From Hybos culiciformis (lineage: Eukaryota; Arthropoda; Insecta; Diptera; Hybotidae): a stretch of 64,000 bases of DNA. The position numbers were made by a program, and so were the translations under genes. The notes under the pieces are model-generated. The model had not been told where the DNA came from and did no database searches. It was given only the letters and a program-made list of their open reading frames with translations. Location: contig OZ023275.1 in assembly GCA_964007475.1 (NCBI GenBank), positions 13,247,829 to 13,311,828 of the forward strand, written 5' to 3'. Every line of letters begins with the position of its first letter. Position 1 is the first letter of the stretch. This document shows positions 63,890-64,000 of this stretch, piece by piece.

Positions 63890-64000
63890 ATGAATAATTT
63901 AACAGAAAATAATTTGAAAAATATTTTTGAAACTAATTTTCAAAATTATTTAAGAATTAAAAACAAATATAGAAAAGTGCGCAAACGTGATGAAAAGAAA
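63890..64000 (+). CDS. Start of an unrecognised gene, cut by the window edge
   Basis: A pyrimidine-rich acceptor ending TTTTTTAG (63879-63880) is followed nine bases later by an ATG, opening a frame of 37 codons that runs off the right edge. The peptide begins MNNLTENNLKNIFE and continues to a basic run (KYRKVRKRDEKK). The codon use resembles the other exons and the acceptor suggests an upstream leader exon, possibly ending at the donor near 62245. The product is not recognised from this fragment. It could also be a chance frame, though the acceptor makes a real exon likely. Confidence 0.5.
   Translation, partial: MNNLTENNLKNIFETNFQNYLRIKNKYRKVRKRDEKK

Overview
The window is a strongly AT-rich piece of animal, almost certainly insect, nuclear genome. 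It carries five spliced, conserved protein genes with GT-AG introns, a truncated sixth gene start at the right edge, and many short non-coding DNA transposons. There is no operon structure, ribosome binding site or CRISPR array. Protein similarity (judged from memory, no search run) is closest to Drosophila-type orthologues, but I cannot fix the order: a fly or another AT-rich insect such as a hemipteran are both possible.

Layout. 1-8153 is gene-free AT-rich DNA. 8173-16708 (minus) is a gamma-tubulin complex component 2 gene (Grip84/GCP2), 11 coding exons recovered, last residues uncertain. 17983-20626 (plus) is Vps33A (Drosophila carnation), 4 exons, 617 aa, transcribed divergently from Grip84. 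26493-35517 (minus) is the Ste20-type kinase Tao, 13 coding exons, 993 aa, convergent with Vps33A. 38295-50102 (plus) is a plexin-domain-containing (PLXDC/TEM7-type) membrane protein, 10 exons, 558 aa, divergent from Tao. 52830-57946 (minus) is the mitofusin Marf, 10 exons, 777 aa, convergent with PLXDC. 63890-64000 (plus) is the first 37 codons of an unrecognised gene. For the complete genes the exon phases add up exactly, which strongly supports the models.

Repeats. The most striking object is a 1.68-kb foldback at 22278-23955: two roughly 800-bp inverted arms around a 77-bp spacer, flanked by a perfect 8-bp target duplication of hAT type, with a transposon-like coding fragment in both arms. 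Others are a TTAA-flanked element inside a Grip84 intron (10395-11312), an array of about 16 alternating palindromic words between Grip84 and Vps33A (17034-17402), a hAT-like 577-bp remnant with a BED-finger exon (37004-37580), a TTAA-flanked MITE with a second palindromic-word array (40760-41278), a 267-bp MITE (42970-43236), a 258-bp MITE (55028-55287), a fresh foldback in Marf intron 1 (57133-57394) and a TTA-flanked MITE (61117-61506).

The host genes serve separate cell-biological jobs: microtubule nucleation (Grip84), HOPS/CORVET-mediated endolysosomal fusion (Vps33A), Hippo and microtubule signalling (Tao), a receptor-like surface protein (PLXDC) and mitochondrial outer-membrane fusion (Marf). 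They are neighbours, not a pathway.
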